Notes under the pieces: model-generated
Seen by the model: only the letters and a program-made list of their open reading frames with translations
The model's database searches: none
What the model was told of the DNA's origin: nothing
Shown: in pieces, positions 1-9,264 of the stretch
Position numbering within the stretch: position 1 is the first letter of the stretch
Layout of the letters: the number at the start of each line of letters is the position of its first letter
Position numbers and translations under genes: made by a program
NCBI RefSeq assembly: GCF_004924335.1
Contig: NZ_CP024633.1
Span: forward strand, 2,728,001-2,792,000
Length of the DNA: 64,000 bases
Direction: 5' to 3'
Origin: Mycobacteroides salmoniphilum
GTDB taxonomy: Bacteria > Actinomycetota > Actinomycetes > Mycobacteriales > Mycobacteriaceae

Positions 1-122
1 GTTCGCGACGTAAGGATCTTGTAAACCCGAAAGCCATCCGTGTGCCGAAAACCCTTGCTGTTCAGCGATTTCAGCAAGTTCACAGCAATTCTGTGACCGG
101 CGTCATAGATGCCGAGTTCAAC

Positions 123-148
123 TGACAGTTGTACCGTCTCAACTGTCA
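123..148. promoter_or_regulatory. 9-bp inverted repeat, probable operator
   Basis: TGACAGTTG (123-131) and its exact complement CAACTGTCA (140-148) flank an 8-base spacer. The left arm also overlaps a second palindrome, CAACTGACAGTTG (119-131). The site is about 70 bases upstream of the aldo/keto reductase start, as expected for a repressor or activator site. The regulator is not visible and may lie left of the window. I see no gene in 1-219 apart from this site. Confidence 0.55.
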
Positions 149-219
149 CAAGGACGTGTCGCTCCCGGGTATCAATCAATTCCACTGCTCCTTCAGCCGC
201 AGAGTGATTGGAGTCCCTC

Positions 220-1110
220 GTGCCATTATGCACTGTCCCGAAAGTTCGTTTCTACAATGGTGTGGACATCCCCCAGCTTGGCCTCGGCGTCGCCGCCATC
301 CCCGATTCTGAGGCGGAAACCATTGTCCGGCAAGCACTTGACGCCGGATACCGGCATATTGACACCGCCACCAGATATGGCAATGAACGCGGCGTCGGTC
401 TCGGCATCTCCCGCTCGGGCGTACCCCGGGACGAAGTTTTCATCACCACAAAGCTGTGGGTGGACGATTTCTGTGATGCCGCTGGCGCTTTCGCGCGGAG
501 CCTTGAAGCGCTCGGCACCGACTATGTGGATTTGTTCCTGATCCATTGGCCCGCACCGGATCACGGTCAGTACGTGACCGCGTGGCAGCAGATCGTGGAG
601 CTCTATCTCTCCGGCAACATTCGCGCCATCGGGGTCTCCAACTTCGAGCCCGAGCACGTACAGGCCATTGTCGACGCAACCGGCGTGCTGCCGGTGATCA
701 ACCAGGTGGAGCTGCACCCGTACTTCCAGCAGCGAGAGTTGCGGCAGTTCAACACCGACCGCGAAATCGTCACGGAGGCATGGAGTCCCCTCGCCCAGGG
801 AATCGGTACCACCGGAGATTCCCCACTGGCCGCGCTGGCCGCCAAGCACAACAAGACACCAGCACAGCTGATCCTGCGTTGGCATATCGAACTAGGTCAT
901 GTGGTGATTCCCAAGACCTGCTCGCCCAGCCGATTGACCGAGAATCTGCAGATCTTCGATTTCAGTTTGCCCCCAGAAGATCTCGAGGTATTCGGTCAGT
1001 TCGACCGACCCAATGGCAGGCTCGGGACACACCCCAACGAGGGATTCTCGGCACACCATTCGGCGCGAAGCAGATGGCACCGGGAGCAGCTGGCAAGGCG
1101 GGCGGCCTAG
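220..1110 (+). CDS. Aldo/keto reductase
   Basis: This is an NADPH-dependent aldo/keto reductase (AKR5-like, 2,5-diketo-gluconate reductase type) of 296 residues, the usual length. The catalytic tetrad is complete: Asp48 and Tyr53 (DTATRYGNE), Lys78 (ITTKLW) and His109 (FLIHWP). The later GVSNFEPEH and INQVELHPYFQQ segments are family hallmarks of the TIM barrel. I chose the GTG at 220 because GGAG lies 6-7 bases upstream; an in-frame TTG at 208 would overlap that ribosome site. It ends in a 4-base convergent overlap with the next gene. The physiological substrate cannot be read from sequence, and its link to the purine genes is only positional. Confidence 0.9.
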   Translation: MPLCTVPKVRFYNGVDIPQLGLGVAAIPDSEAETIVRQALDAGYRHIDTATRYGNERGVGLGISRSGVPRDEVFITTKLWVDDFCDAAGAFARSLEALGTDYVDLFLIHWPAPDHGQYVTAWQQIVELYLSGNIRAIGVSNFEPEHVQAIVDATGVLPVINQVELHPYFQQRELRQFNTDREIVTEAWSPLAQGIGTTGDSPLAALAAKHNKTPAQLILRWHIELGHVVIPKTCSPSRLTENLQIFDFSLPPEDLEVFGQFDRPNGRLGTHPNEGFSAHHSARSRWHREQLARRAA

Positions 1111-1832
1111 CGCTCCCCCATCCGAACACGCCCAGCAGCGACAAGTTCGGCATTGCTTGCGGCCAGCGATCCATCCGGCAGACGCAGCGTGTCCTCAAGC
1201 CCTATCCGTGTGGCGAGCCCCCGCGTCGCCGCGAGGTCGAGCATCGGCCACGCCGATGAGTCCTCACCGTGCAGCAGCACATCGAGAGCGCCGGACACAC
1301 GAACCTGTGCCAGCATGCGCACCGCCTGCTCTTCGACCTCGGTGCCGGCCACCCCACCCGGCAGCTCCAGCAAGACACGGAAACACTCCCTGCGTAGCGG
1401 TGAGCCCGACCACGACAGGGCGGCCGCCTCGTTCCACAACCCCGCCTCCACACCGATGCCACGCGCCAACAGCGTCTCGGCGACCTTGGTCGCACCGTCC
1501 TCATGCCAATTCACCGAGGCGAAGTCCGGCAGTTCGGTCCACCCGTTGATGGCCGCACAACGCGCGCCCGGATCGGCCAGGGCCCACGCGCCGGTGGTGA
1601 CGCCGACGGGAAGACCCGGGCACTGCGCCCGGATGGCCACAACGACGGGATCGACCGCGCTCGCCAGCAGCGAGTCGAACCCGTTGGCGTCCTTGGCATG
1701 AACGTGAACCGCCGCCGCCCCCGCATCCCGACATGCCGCGGCGTCCGCCGCGATCTCGGCCGGCGTGCAGGGGATTGCGGGATGCTGGTCATTGCGCCGC
1801 ACCCCGTTCAGACATGCTTTCAGGTACCCCAC
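1107..1832 (-). CDS. Beta-keto acid cleavage enzyme (BKACE, DUF849)
   Basis: Members of this Zn-dependent family condense a beta-keto acid with acetyl-CoA, giving acetoacetate and a new acyl-CoA. The protein carries the metal motif VHVHAKD (His43, His45) and a late IGLED segment with the conserved Glu (about Glu213). At about 241 residues it is shorter than many members (270-300). The GTG at 1832 is preferred because AGGGGG sits 7 bases upstream; a GTG at 1838 is too close to that site. It starts about 11 bases after the xdhC stop, so it is probably the last gene of the xanthine dehydrogenase operon. No step of purine breakdown obviously needs it, so its substrate here is unknown. Confidence 0.82.
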   Translation of the reverse strand: MGYLKACLNGVRRNDQHPAIPCTPAEIAADAAACRDAGAAAVHVHAKDANGFDSLLASAVDPVVVAIRAQCPGLPVGVTTGAWALADPGARCAAINGWTELPDFASVNWHEDGATKVAETLLARGIGVEAGLWNEAAALSWSGSPLRRECFRVLLELPGGVAGTEVEEQAVRMLAQVRVSGALDVLLHGEDSSAWPMLDLAATRGLATRIGLEDTLRLPDGSLAASNAELVAAGRVRMGER

Positions 1833-1843
1833 TTGCACGCCCC

Positions 1844-2914
1844 CTACCGGTGGATCGGCCCGTCGCTGTCGCTCAGCGCCCGCCCGGAGCCTCCCGAGGT
1901 TTCGGCGATGATCTGCGCCGCAATGGATATCGCGGTCTCTTCGGGTGTGCGGGCATTGAGATCCAGGCCCAGCGGGCTGTGTAGCCGTCGCAGCTGATCG
2001 TCGGTGACGCCGTCCTCGCGCAGGCGGGCCACCCGGTCGGTGTGGGTGCGTCGCGAGCCCAGTGCGCCGACAAAACCCACCGGCCCCGCAAGAGCTGCGA
2101 CCAGCATCGGCACGTCGAACTTCGGGTCGTGCGTCAGCACGCACACCACGGTGCGCCCGTCAACGCGCCCGGCCGCCGCTTCGGCGCGCAGGTACCGGTG
2201 CGGCCAGTCGACCACCACCTGATGCGCGTGCGGGAACCGCGCCGACGTCGCGAACACCTCACGGGCATCGACCACCGTCACCCGGTAGCCGAGCTGACTG
2301 CCGACGCGGCTCAACGCCCGCACGAAGGCGTTGGCCCCTGCCAGGATCATCCGCGGCGGCACACCGAATGCCTGGACGAATACCCGCGGCAGCGCGGATT
2401 GATCGGGCTCACAGCGATCGGCACCTGCCACCCCACTGCGCCCCGCACGCACCAGCGACGCGATATCGCCATCGATCTGCGGCCACGGCGCCGGCTCACC
2501 CGCGCGCACCAGAGCCCATTCCGGAATACCCGCCAGCGTGCTCACCAAGGCCGCGGGCTCCCCTGCTTCCGTCAGGCTGCGCAGTGGGAGCAGCAGCGGC
2601 AGCCGCTCGGCGCCAACGCATTCGGTGAGGACCTCAATCTCGCCGCCGCATGTCAGTCCCGGCGCGATCCCGTCATCGACACCGAACCGCTCGCTCACGC
2701 ACAGGCCGGTCTCCAGGACCTCGCCCGCGGTCTCGATGACCGCGGCCTCCACACAGCCACCCGACAGTGATCCGATGACCACCGAATCGGCCGTCACGAT
2801 CATCGCCGCGCCGGGCTCACGCGGAACCGCACCGCTGACCTCCACCACGCGGGCCAGCGCGACCGCGTCACCTGCCTCGATCAGTTCAACCAGATCGCCG
2901 AGTATGTCTTTCAT
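1844..2914 (-). CDS. xdhC: XdhC/CoxI family Mo-enzyme maturation factor
   Basis: XdhC proteins bind the molybdenum cofactor, help its sulfuration and hand it to xanthine dehydrogenase. The 356-residue protein has the N-terminal XdhC domain (AVPREPGAAMIV, GSLSGGCVEAAV) and the C-terminal Rossmann-like domain ending GALGSRRTH and HSPLGLDL. The ATG at 2914 overlaps the stop of the dehydrogenase gene as ATGA, so translation is coupled and the partner is almost certainly that enzyme. An upstream in-frame extension lies inside the dehydrogenase gene and is not needed. Confidence 0.9.
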   Translation of the reverse strand: MKDILGDLVELIEAGDAVALARVVEVSGAVPREPGAAMIVTADSVVIGSLSGGCVEAAVIETAGEVLETGLCVSERFGVDDGIAPGLTCGGEIEVLTECVGAERLPLLLPLRSLTEAGEPAALVSTLAGIPEWALVRAGEPAPWPQIDGDIASLVRAGRSGVAGADRCEPDQSALPRVFVQAFGVPPRMILAGANAFVRALSRVGSQLGYRVTVVDAREVFATSARFPHAHQVVVDWPHRYLRAEAAAGRVDGRTVVCVLTHDPKFDVPMLVAALAGPVGFVGALGSRRTHTDRVARLREDGVTDDQLRRLHSPLGLDLNARTPEETAISIAAQIIAETSGGSGRALSDSDGPIHR

Positions 2915-5619
2915 GAGGGCACTCCTGCGCCGGATTCGTTGATGGCCTGCCACACGCGCGCCGCGTTCATCGGTAGGCGATGCATCCGAACTCCGACGGC
3001 ATCGCGGATGGCATTGGCCAATGCCGGCGCCACCGGGTTGTACGGAGATTCACTCATCGACTTGGCACCCAGCGGCCCCAGGGTGTCGTAGGTGTCGGCG
3101 AAGTAGACCTCGGTATCGGGCAGATCCACCAGCTGCGGAATGTGGTAGTTGCGCAAGGTCGCCGTGCTGACGATACCGTCCTGCACGATGATCTCTTCGT
3201 AGAGCGCTGAGCCGATGGCCTGTGCGACACCGCCTTCCACTTGTCCACGGCACTGCTGCGGATTGATGATCACCCCGGCATCGGCGGACTGCACCGACTG
3301 CAAGATCCGCACGGTGCCGGTGTCCGGATGCACCCCGACCCGGAACGCCTGGACATTGAACGCGACCGACCGCGGTGTGCCCTCGTGGCGTCCCACCGCC
3401 GTCAGTGCCTGCGGCGCCGAGGTGGCGATATCGGCAAGCCCGAGCAGCTGACCGCCGATCTGCACACCGTCCGGTCCTAGCACACACCGCGATTCCGGTA
3501 CCGCCAGCTTCTCCGCGGCAAACCGGATAATCTTGTCCCGCAACAGCTCTGCTGCCCGGTGCACGGCCAGCCCCGCGACGGTGGTGCCCGCCGATCCGAA
3601 GGCGCCGGTGTCGTGGCCCACCTCATCGGTATCTGCCTGGTGCACATCGATCTGACATGGTGCGCACCCCAGCACGGCGGCCGCAAGCTGCGCGTGCACG
3701 GTGGTGGTGCCGTTGCCGAATTCGGCCGAGCCCACCGAGATCCGGTAACGGCCCCGCTCGTCCAGCTCGGCGCGCGCATCGGCCACATGCCCGCGTGGGG
3801 GCACGGTCGCGATCATGGCGACGGCCATGCCCTCGCCCACCTTCCAGTCCACGGGCAAGGCCGATCCGTTGCGTACCGGGTCGGCCGCGCCCTGCGCCAG
3901 CGCGTGCTGCGCCAGGTCCAGGCACTGGTCGAGCCCGTAGCTGCCGAATTCCAGGTCGTCCTCCTCCACCTCCCAGCTGACGAAGGGATCGCCTGGGACG
4001 ATGACATTGCGGCGCCGGAACTCGAACGGGTCGATGCCGAGTTCGCGGGACAGCTCGTCGAGGGCCGACTCGATCCCGAACAGCACCTGCCCCAACCCGT
4101 AGCCGCGGAACGCACCGGACGGGATGTTGTTGGTATATACGGCCTGCGCATCGACTCTCTTATTGGCGCAACGGTATTGAGCCATGGACTCGTTGCAGCC
4201 GTGAAACATGACGCCCACGCTGTGGTTTCCGTAGGCCCCGGCATCGGAGAGCACGTCCACGGCCAGCGCCGTCAGTACGCCGTCCGGACCTGCCGCGGCG
4301 GTCACGTTCACCCGCATGGGATGACGGCACGGCGCGAGGGTGAACTGGTCGGTGCGGCTGAACTCATAGACCGCCGGCGCGCCAGTGGCACGCACCGCCA
4401 GCAGTACGAGGTCTTCGGTGAGCATCTCCTGTTTAGCGCCGAACCCGCCGCCTACCCGTGGCGCGAACACCCGGACCTGTTCGTGCGCAAGGCCGAAGAT
4501 ATGGCAGAGCTCATCGCGCACTAGGAACGGCACCTGGCTGCTGGTGCGCAGAACATAGCGCCCGTGCTCGTCCCGCCACCCCACCGCGCCGTGTGTCTCC
4601 AGGTGAACATGCTGCACGCGGGCGGTCTGCCAGCTGCCACTGATCACAGCACCGGTCTCCCTCGCCCGGGCCAGGGCCGTCTCGACGTCGCCGACCTCAC
4701 CGTGCACCTCGGCGACAAGATTGCGCGCGGGGTCGGCAATCCTGGCACTGGCCCCCTTATCCCCGTGCACCCGGTGCGCACTCGGCTGCTGCGTCAGGTC
4801 GGGGTCGAATACCGCGGGCAATACCTCGTATTCGACCTCGATGTGCTCGAGCGCCCGGTGCGCGATGGTTGGCGAGTCCGCCACGACCGCCGCGACGCGC
4901 TGCCCCGCGAACCGCAGCACACGATCGAAAACCAGAGTGTCATCGGGATCATCGGTGCGCTCGTGATGGCGCGCGGTGGAGAACGCCACCCCGGGGTCGT
5001 CGCGGTAACACAGCACCGCGCGCACCCCCGGCAGGGCACCGGCCCTGGCGGTGTCGATGCGCATGATGCGGGCCGACGGGTGCGGACTGCCCAGCACCGC
5101 AATATGTCCCACACCGGAGGGCAACTGATCCATAGTGTACGGCTCGGTGCCGGTGACCACCCGCGCGGCAGCCGGAGCACTGACGGTCTCTTTCGGTGGT
5201 GCGACACCGCAGATCGCGGCGCGAATGGGCCGGTACCCAGTGCAACGACACAGGTTGCCCTTCAACGCATTTCCCAGGTCCTGGGTCTGATCCTCGGTGA
5301 GCGTCGCCGCCGTCAGCACCATTCCGGCCGTGCAGAATCCGCATTGGAAACCGGCATGACCGATGAAACCACGCTGCATGGGATGCAGGTCATGTTCCTC
5401 TCCGAGACCTCGGACCGTGAGGATCTCGGCATCGGTGACCCGATGTGCGGGCACGATGCACGAGTGTTGCGATGCCCCGTCCACCAACACGGTGCAGGCA
5501 CCGCAATCACCGGCATCACAGCCCTTTTTGACCTCGGAGTGGCCGTGTTCACGAAGAAACGTGCGCAGGCACTGCCCAGGCCGCGGGGTGGTGTCGATGA
5601 TCTGGCCGTTGACCTTCAT
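2911..5619 (-). CDS. Xanthine dehydrogenase, fused 2Fe-2S and molybdopterin subunit
   Basis: This subunit oxidises hypoxanthine/xanthine to urate at a Mo centre and passes electrons through two 2Fe-2S clusters. In 902 residues it fuses what are often two polypeptides. Residues 1-150 hold the clusters: Cys34, Cys39, Cys42, Cys54, then Cys93, Cys96, Cys124, Cys126 (CGFC and CRC). Residues from about 170 form the molybdopterin-binding part with GGGFGAK and AFRGYG motifs. The GAKSMSESPYN stretch near the C-terminus supplies the catalytic Glu. It overlaps both neighbours by ATGA, fixing the ATG at 5619. Hypoxanthine versus xanthine preference, or another N-heterocycle as substrate, cannot be settled from sequence, but the neighbours favour xanthine. 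Confidence 0.9.
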   Translation of the reverse strand: MKVNGQIIDTTPRPGQCLRTFLREHGHSEVKKGCDAGDCGACTVLVDGASQHSCIVPAHRVTDAEILTVRGLGEEHDLHPMQRGFIGHAGFQCGFCTAGMVLTAATLTEDQTQDLGNALKGNLCRCTGYRPIRAAICGVAPPKETVSAPAAARVVTGTEPYTMDQLPSGVGHIAVLGSPHPSARIMRIDTARAGALPGVRAVLCYRDDPGVAFSTARHHERTDDPDDTLVFDRVLRFAGQRVAAVVADSPTIAHRALEHIEVEYEVLPAVFDPDLTQQPSAHRVHGDKGASARIADPARNLVAEVHGEVGDVETALARARETGAVISGSWQTARVQHVHLETHGAVGWRDEHGRYVLRTSSQVPFLVRDELCHIFGLAHEQVRVFAPRVGGGFGAKQEMLTEDLVLLAVRATGAPAVYEFSRTDQFTLAPCRHPMRVNVTAAAGPDGVLTALAVDVLSDAGAYGNHSVGVMFHGCNESMAQYRCANKRVDAQAVYTNNIPSGAFRGYGLGQVLFGIESALDELSRELGIDPFEFRRRNVIVPGDPFVSWEVEEDDLEFGSYGLDQCLDLAQHALAQGAADPVRNGSALPVDWKVGEGMAVAMIATVPPRGHVADARAELDERGRYRISVGSAEFGNGTTTVHAQLAAAVLGCAPCQIDVHQADTDEVGHDTGAFGSAGTTVAGLAVHRAAELLRDKIIRFAAEKLAVPESRCVLGPDGVQIGGQLLGLADIATSAPQALTAVGRHEGTPRSVAFNVQAFRVGVHPDTGTVRILQSVQSADAGVIINPQQCRGQVEGGVAQAIGSALYEEIIVQDGIVSTATLRNYHIPQLVDLPDTEVYFADTYDTLGPLGAKSMSESPYNPVAPALANAIRDAVGVRMHRLPMNAARVWQAINESGAGVPS

Positions 5620-6428
5620 CGGTGTCCGCCCGTCAGCTCCTCGGCGACCTCGCGGGCCAGCTGCGCGGTGACCGCGCGCCTCCAGTCGGCAGTGCCGTGG
5701 GCATCGGTGTGGAATTCCGGGCCGGGAATGCCTGCCGCGGCCTCGAATACATGTTCCAGGTCGGCCGGGACCCGTAGCACGATCGGCCTACGCGTCCCGG
5801 CGGAGATTCCGAGCACAATGTCCTCACCGTCAAGCCTGCCAGTGACCAGGGCGCCGGAGCGGCCCAGCGCGGAATAGGCAATCTTGCGTAGCGCTGTCGG
5901 CTGCGCCAGCGCAGTGGACGGAAAAGTTATGGCGCGCAGTACATCACCGGGCTGCAGCACGGTCTTGTTGATGTCGGTGACGAATTCCGTAATGGCGCAG
6001 CGCTCGTCGGTGCCGTCGCGACGCCAGATGAGCAATTCGGCATCCAGGGCCGCGCACAACGAGATCATCGCTCCCGCGGGCAGACCCAGACAGATGTTGC
6101 CACCGACCGTCGCGGCACGCCAGATCTTGAATGAGGCCAGCAGCGCACGCGCGCACTGCCCAAAAAGGACGGTCGCACTCCATTCGGGTGGATACGACGC
6201 ATTGATGAGGCGTTCGATACTGCAGGTGGCCGCGACCTCCAAGCCGCCCGCGTCGACCACGAGATCGGGCCACCGCATACCGGCCAGGTCCACCAAACGC
6301 CGCAGTCCCGGCTGCGGTTCGCTCATCAGCCAGGTGCCACCTGCCAGTACGCCGTCCTGTGCCCCGAGGCCGCGCAGATCAGCGCGCTCTCGCGGAATCA
6401 GCACCGAGTCGATGGTGTGCAGATCCAT
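5616..6428 (-). CDS. Xanthine dehydrogenase FAD-binding subunit
   Basis: This 270-residue subunit binds FAD and passes electrons from the 2Fe-2S clusters to NAD or another acceptor. Recognisable are the LAGGTWLMSE FAD-pyrophosphate loop near residue 30 and ATVGGNICLGLPAGAM near residue 110, both typical of CoxM/XdhB-type proteins. The ATG at 6428 overlaps the upstream deaminase stop as TGATG, and the stop overlaps the next gene as ATGA, so all three are co-translated. A longer open frame continues upstream but lies in the deaminase gene. Confidence 0.9.
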   Translation of the reverse strand: MDLHTIDSVLIPRERADLRGLGAQDGVLAGGTWLMSEPQPGLRRLVDLAGMRWPDLVVDAGGLEVAATCSIERLINASYPPEWSATVLFGQCARALLASFKIWRAATVGGNICLGLPAGAMISLCAALDAELLIWRRDGTDERCAITEFVTDINKTVLQPGDVLRAITFPSTALAQPTALRKIAYSALGRSGALVTGRLDGEDIVLGISAGTRRPIVLRVPADLEHVFEAAAGIPGPEFHTDAHGTADWRRAVTAQLAREVAEELTGGHR

Positions 6429-7798
6429 CAGCGCACCCTGCCCATCAATCCATGATGCGCTGCCTGCACCGCGACCGCGATCCGATCGGTATCCACCGTC
6501 AGCATCGCCCCGTCTCTGACGACCGCTCGCCCATTCACCCAGGAACACCTGATGGGTGGGACCGCACCCAACATCAGAGCGGCCACCGGGTCGTCGATGC
6601 CGCTGTGGCCCAGCGTGCGCAGATCCCATAGCACCAGGTCCGCGCACTTACCGGCCTCGATCGAGCCGATTTCGTCGGCGCGGCCCAGCAGGCGGGCGCC
6701 GCCCAGTGTCGCCAGCTCCAATGCGGTGCGAGTGCTCAGTGCCGTCGGCCCCCCGACCGCTCGTGCTAGCAGCAGCGCCTGGTGTGCCTCCTCCAGCATC
6801 CGTCCCGACTCGTTGGAGGCCGCACCATCCACCCCCAGACCCACCGGCACCCCAGCCGCCAGCAGCTCTCGGGTGCGGGCGATACCGGCGCCCAGGCGCC
6901 CGTTGGAGGTCGGGCAGTGCGCGATTCCGGTACCCGTGCCAGCCAGCCGGCCAATGGCCGCATCGTCGAAGTGAATCCCGTGCGCGAACCACACATCGGG
7001 GCCCAGCCAGCCCAGCCGTTCCATGTAGTCGAGGGGGCCGCAACCAAACCGTTCGGCACAGTAGTCAGTTTCGTCCTGGGTCTCCGCGAGATGCGTATGC
7101 ATCCGGACGCCGTGCTCGCGAGCCAAGAGCGCTGACTGATGCAAGAGCTCCCCGCTCACCGAGAAGGGCGAGCAGGGCGCCAGACCGATGCGCACCATGG
7201 AGCCCGGCGCCGGATCATGCCAGCGGGCGATGGCCGCGGCGCTGGCCTCCAGGGCGGTATCGATCGACTCCACCAGGCTGTCCGGCGGCAGGCCCCCGAC
7301 GGACTGTCCCAGGTCCATCGAGCCACGTGTCGGGTCGAAACGCAGCCCGACTTGACTCGCCGCCGCGATCTCGGCTTCCAGCAGATCGCCTGCCCCCGAA
7401 GGGAACACGTAGTGATGGTCGGTCGTGGTGGTACAGCCCGACAACGCCAGCCAGCTCAATGCGCCCTGTGCCGCAACGTGCAGGCTGTCGGCGTCGATAC
7501 CCTCCCACACCGGGTATAGCTGGGTAAGCCATTGGAAGAGTGTGTGATCGGCGGCGAGTCCGCGGGTGATCCACTGATAGAGGTGGTGGTGGGTGTTCAC
7601 CAATCCCGGCGTGAGCAGACAACCACGGCCGTCCACACGTTCGGCACCCTCCAGTGTCCGCCACGGGTTCTGTTCTCCGGCCGGCAATACCGCGGCGATC
7701 CGCTGGCCATCGATGACGACGGTCGCACCGTCGAGCTCACGCCCGTCGTAATCGACCGTGGCCGCGAATACGTTCTCGATCAATGTGATTGAGCTCAT
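6428..7798 (-). CDS. 8-oxoguanine deaminase-like amidohydrolase
   Basis: This 456-residue member of the TrzN/AtzB-like amidohydrolase family probably hydrolyses 8-oxoguanine (to urate) or a related purine. The metal-ligand set is visible in order: NTHHHLYQ, MHTHLAE, AHGIHF and GLGVDGAAS. It is the first gene of the xanthine dehydrogenase operon, and 8-oxoguanine deamination yields the same product as the dehydrogenase. A separate guanine deaminase of a different subtype is divergently encoded 62 bases away. The ATG at 7798 gives MSSITLIEN, a normal family start. Guanine or an s-triazine-like substrate is an alternative. Confidence 0.83.
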   Translation of the reverse strand: MSSITLIENVFAATVDYDGRELDGATVVIDGQRIAAVLPAGEQNPWRTLEGAERVDGRGCLLTPGLVNTHHHLYQWITRGLAADHTLFQWLTQLYPVWEGIDADSLHVAAQGALSWLALSGCTTTTDHHYVFPSGAGDLLEAEIAAASQVGLRFDPTRGSMDLGQSVGGLPPDSLVESIDTALEASAAAIARWHDPAPGSMVRIGLAPCSPFSVSGELLHQSALLAREHGVRMHTHLAETQDETDYCAERFGCGPLDYMERLGWLGPDVWFAHGIHFDDAAIGRLAGTGTGIAHCPTSNGRLGAGIARTRELLAAGVPVGLGVDGAASNESGRMLEEAHQALLLARAVGGPTALSTRTALELATLGGARLLGRADEIGSIEAGKCADLVLWDLRTLGHSGIDDPVAALMLGAVPPIRCSWVNGRAVVRDGAMLTVDTDRIAVAVQAAHHGLMGRVR

Positions 7799-7860
7799 CG
7801 GCCGGACTCGCTGCCGTGCCTCGGGCTGCGGATGTGACGCGTGGTGTGCACTATGGTGCG

Positions 7861-9264
7861 ATGCACCCGATTGCGGCCACCGTCTACCGCGGGCACATCT
7901 TCCACATCGCGGGCTCTCCCGGCGTGGCAGATGCGGCCGCGCATCTGCAGTCGATACCCGATGGGGCGCTGGCGGTCGGCATCGATGGTGTAATCGCCTA
8001 CTGCGGCACCTACCCGCAACTGCCCCAGGCCTACTCCGCGTGGCCCGTGCACGATCATCGCCCCGGATTCCTGCTGCCCGGTTTCGTGGACACCCATATG
8101 CACTTCCCGCAGACCTACTGCACCGATTCCTATGGCGGCGGCCAACTGTTGGAGTGGCTGGAGCGCTGCATCTTTCCCGCCGAGGCCCGCCTGGCCGACC
8201 CGGTGCTGGCACAGCGCGCTGCCGAAACCTTCTGCCGCCGCCGGATCACCGCCGGAACCACGGCCGCGATGGTGATGGGCTCGGCTTTTCCTCAGGCCCA
8301 GGAGGCCTTGTTCGCGGCGACCCGCGCCGCGGGCCTGCGGATGGTGAGCGGACGCGGTGTGCAGACCACCGGGCCCGACAGCGCCACGCCACTGCTCACC
8401 ACGACCGAGCACGCAATCCGGCTGTGTGCCGACGAAATCGACAGCTGGCATGGCGACTCCCTCACAGATGTGGCGCTCGTGCCCCGCTTCTCGCTGTCGG
8501 TCACGCCCGACACCCTCGCGGCGCTTGGCCAGCTCTACGACGAGGTGCGGGGTAAGGGTGTCTACTTCCACTCTCATCTCAACGAGAACGCCCGGCCGGG
8601 CACCGGAGAGGTGGATGCCACCCTGTCCGCATACGGGGTCAGAAGCTACCTGGATACCTATGACGGTCATTTTCTGCCCGGCTCCCGCAAGGGCGGCTCC
8701 ACGCTGCTGGGCCGCAGGAGCATTCTGGCCCATGCCGTGCACTGCCAGGACGGGGAACTGGCCCGCATGGCGGATACCGGAACCTCCATCGCACATTGCC
8801 CCACCTCCCAGCTGTTCCTGGGTTCCGGGACCATGCCGTGGCGCCGCACCGTCGACAGTGGAGTCAACATCGCCCTGGGCACCGATGTGGGTGGTGGCGA
8901 CGAATGGCTGTTGACGCGCGTACTGAACGACTGTTTCAAAGTCCATATGACCGAACCCGCTTCGGCCGCGATATCTCTACACCCCGCCGAGCTGCTGTTC
9001 ACCGCCACGCTTGCCGGGGCGCGCGCGCTGGACCGCGAGGACACGTTCGGCAACCTGGACCAGGGCAAGGACGCGGACTTCCTGATCATTGACCCCCACC
9101 GATGGGAACCGTTGGCCGACAACCTTTCCCACGGCATCCACTCCGACGACGAGCAGTTGGCCACCGAGCAGACACTGTTTCGCCTGCTGATGGGGCTGCG
9201 GGAACCGGCCATCAGCTCGGTGCACGTGCGCGGACGGGATATCACCGACTACCTCGACTGCTAG
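7861..9264 (+). CDS. guaD: Guanine deaminase
   Basis: It converts guanine to xanthine, feeding the xanthine dehydrogenase encoded divergently to its left. The 467-residue protein has the GuaD amidohydrolase signature GFVDTHMHFPQ, then FHSHLNEN, LAHAVHC and ALGTDVGGG for metal binding and catalysis, and the C-terminal KDADFLIID. I chose the ATG at 7861, where family similarity begins; the frame is open 24 codons further upstream but that would run into the divergent gene. The 62-base gap to 7798 must hold both promoters. Its stop overlaps the convergent urate oxidase stop. Confidence 0.9.
   Translation: MHPIAATVYRGHIFHIAGSPGVADAAAHLQSIPDGALAVGIDGVIAYCGTYPQLPQAYSAWPVHDHRPGFLLPGFVDTHMHFPQTYCTDSYGGGQLLEWLERCIFPAEARLADPVLAQRAAETFCRRRITAGTTAAMVMGSAFPQAQEALFAATRAAGLRMVSGRGVQTTGPDSATPLLTTTEHAIRLCADEIDSWHGDSLTDVALVPRFSLSVTPDTLAALGQLYDEVRGKGVYFHSHLNENARPGTGEVDATLSAYGVRSYLDTYDGHFLPGSRKGGSTLLGRRSILAHAVHCQDGELARMADTGTSIAHCPTSQLFLGSGTMPWRRTVDSGVNIALGTDVGGGDEWLLTRVLNDCFKVHMTEPASAAISLHPAELLFTATLAGARALDREDTFGNLDQGKDADFLIIDPHRWEPLADNLSHGIHSDDEQLATEQTLFRLLMGLREPAISSVHVRGRDITDYLDC

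Noticed and set aside
208..219. TTG start of the aldo/keto reductase at 208
   Set aside because: It would place the GGAG ribosome site inside the coding region; the GTG at 220 fits better.
7795..8946. 383-codon open frame on the - strand
   Set aside because: Antisense to guanine deaminase; low-complexity Gly/Ala/Arg composition typical of a shadow frame.
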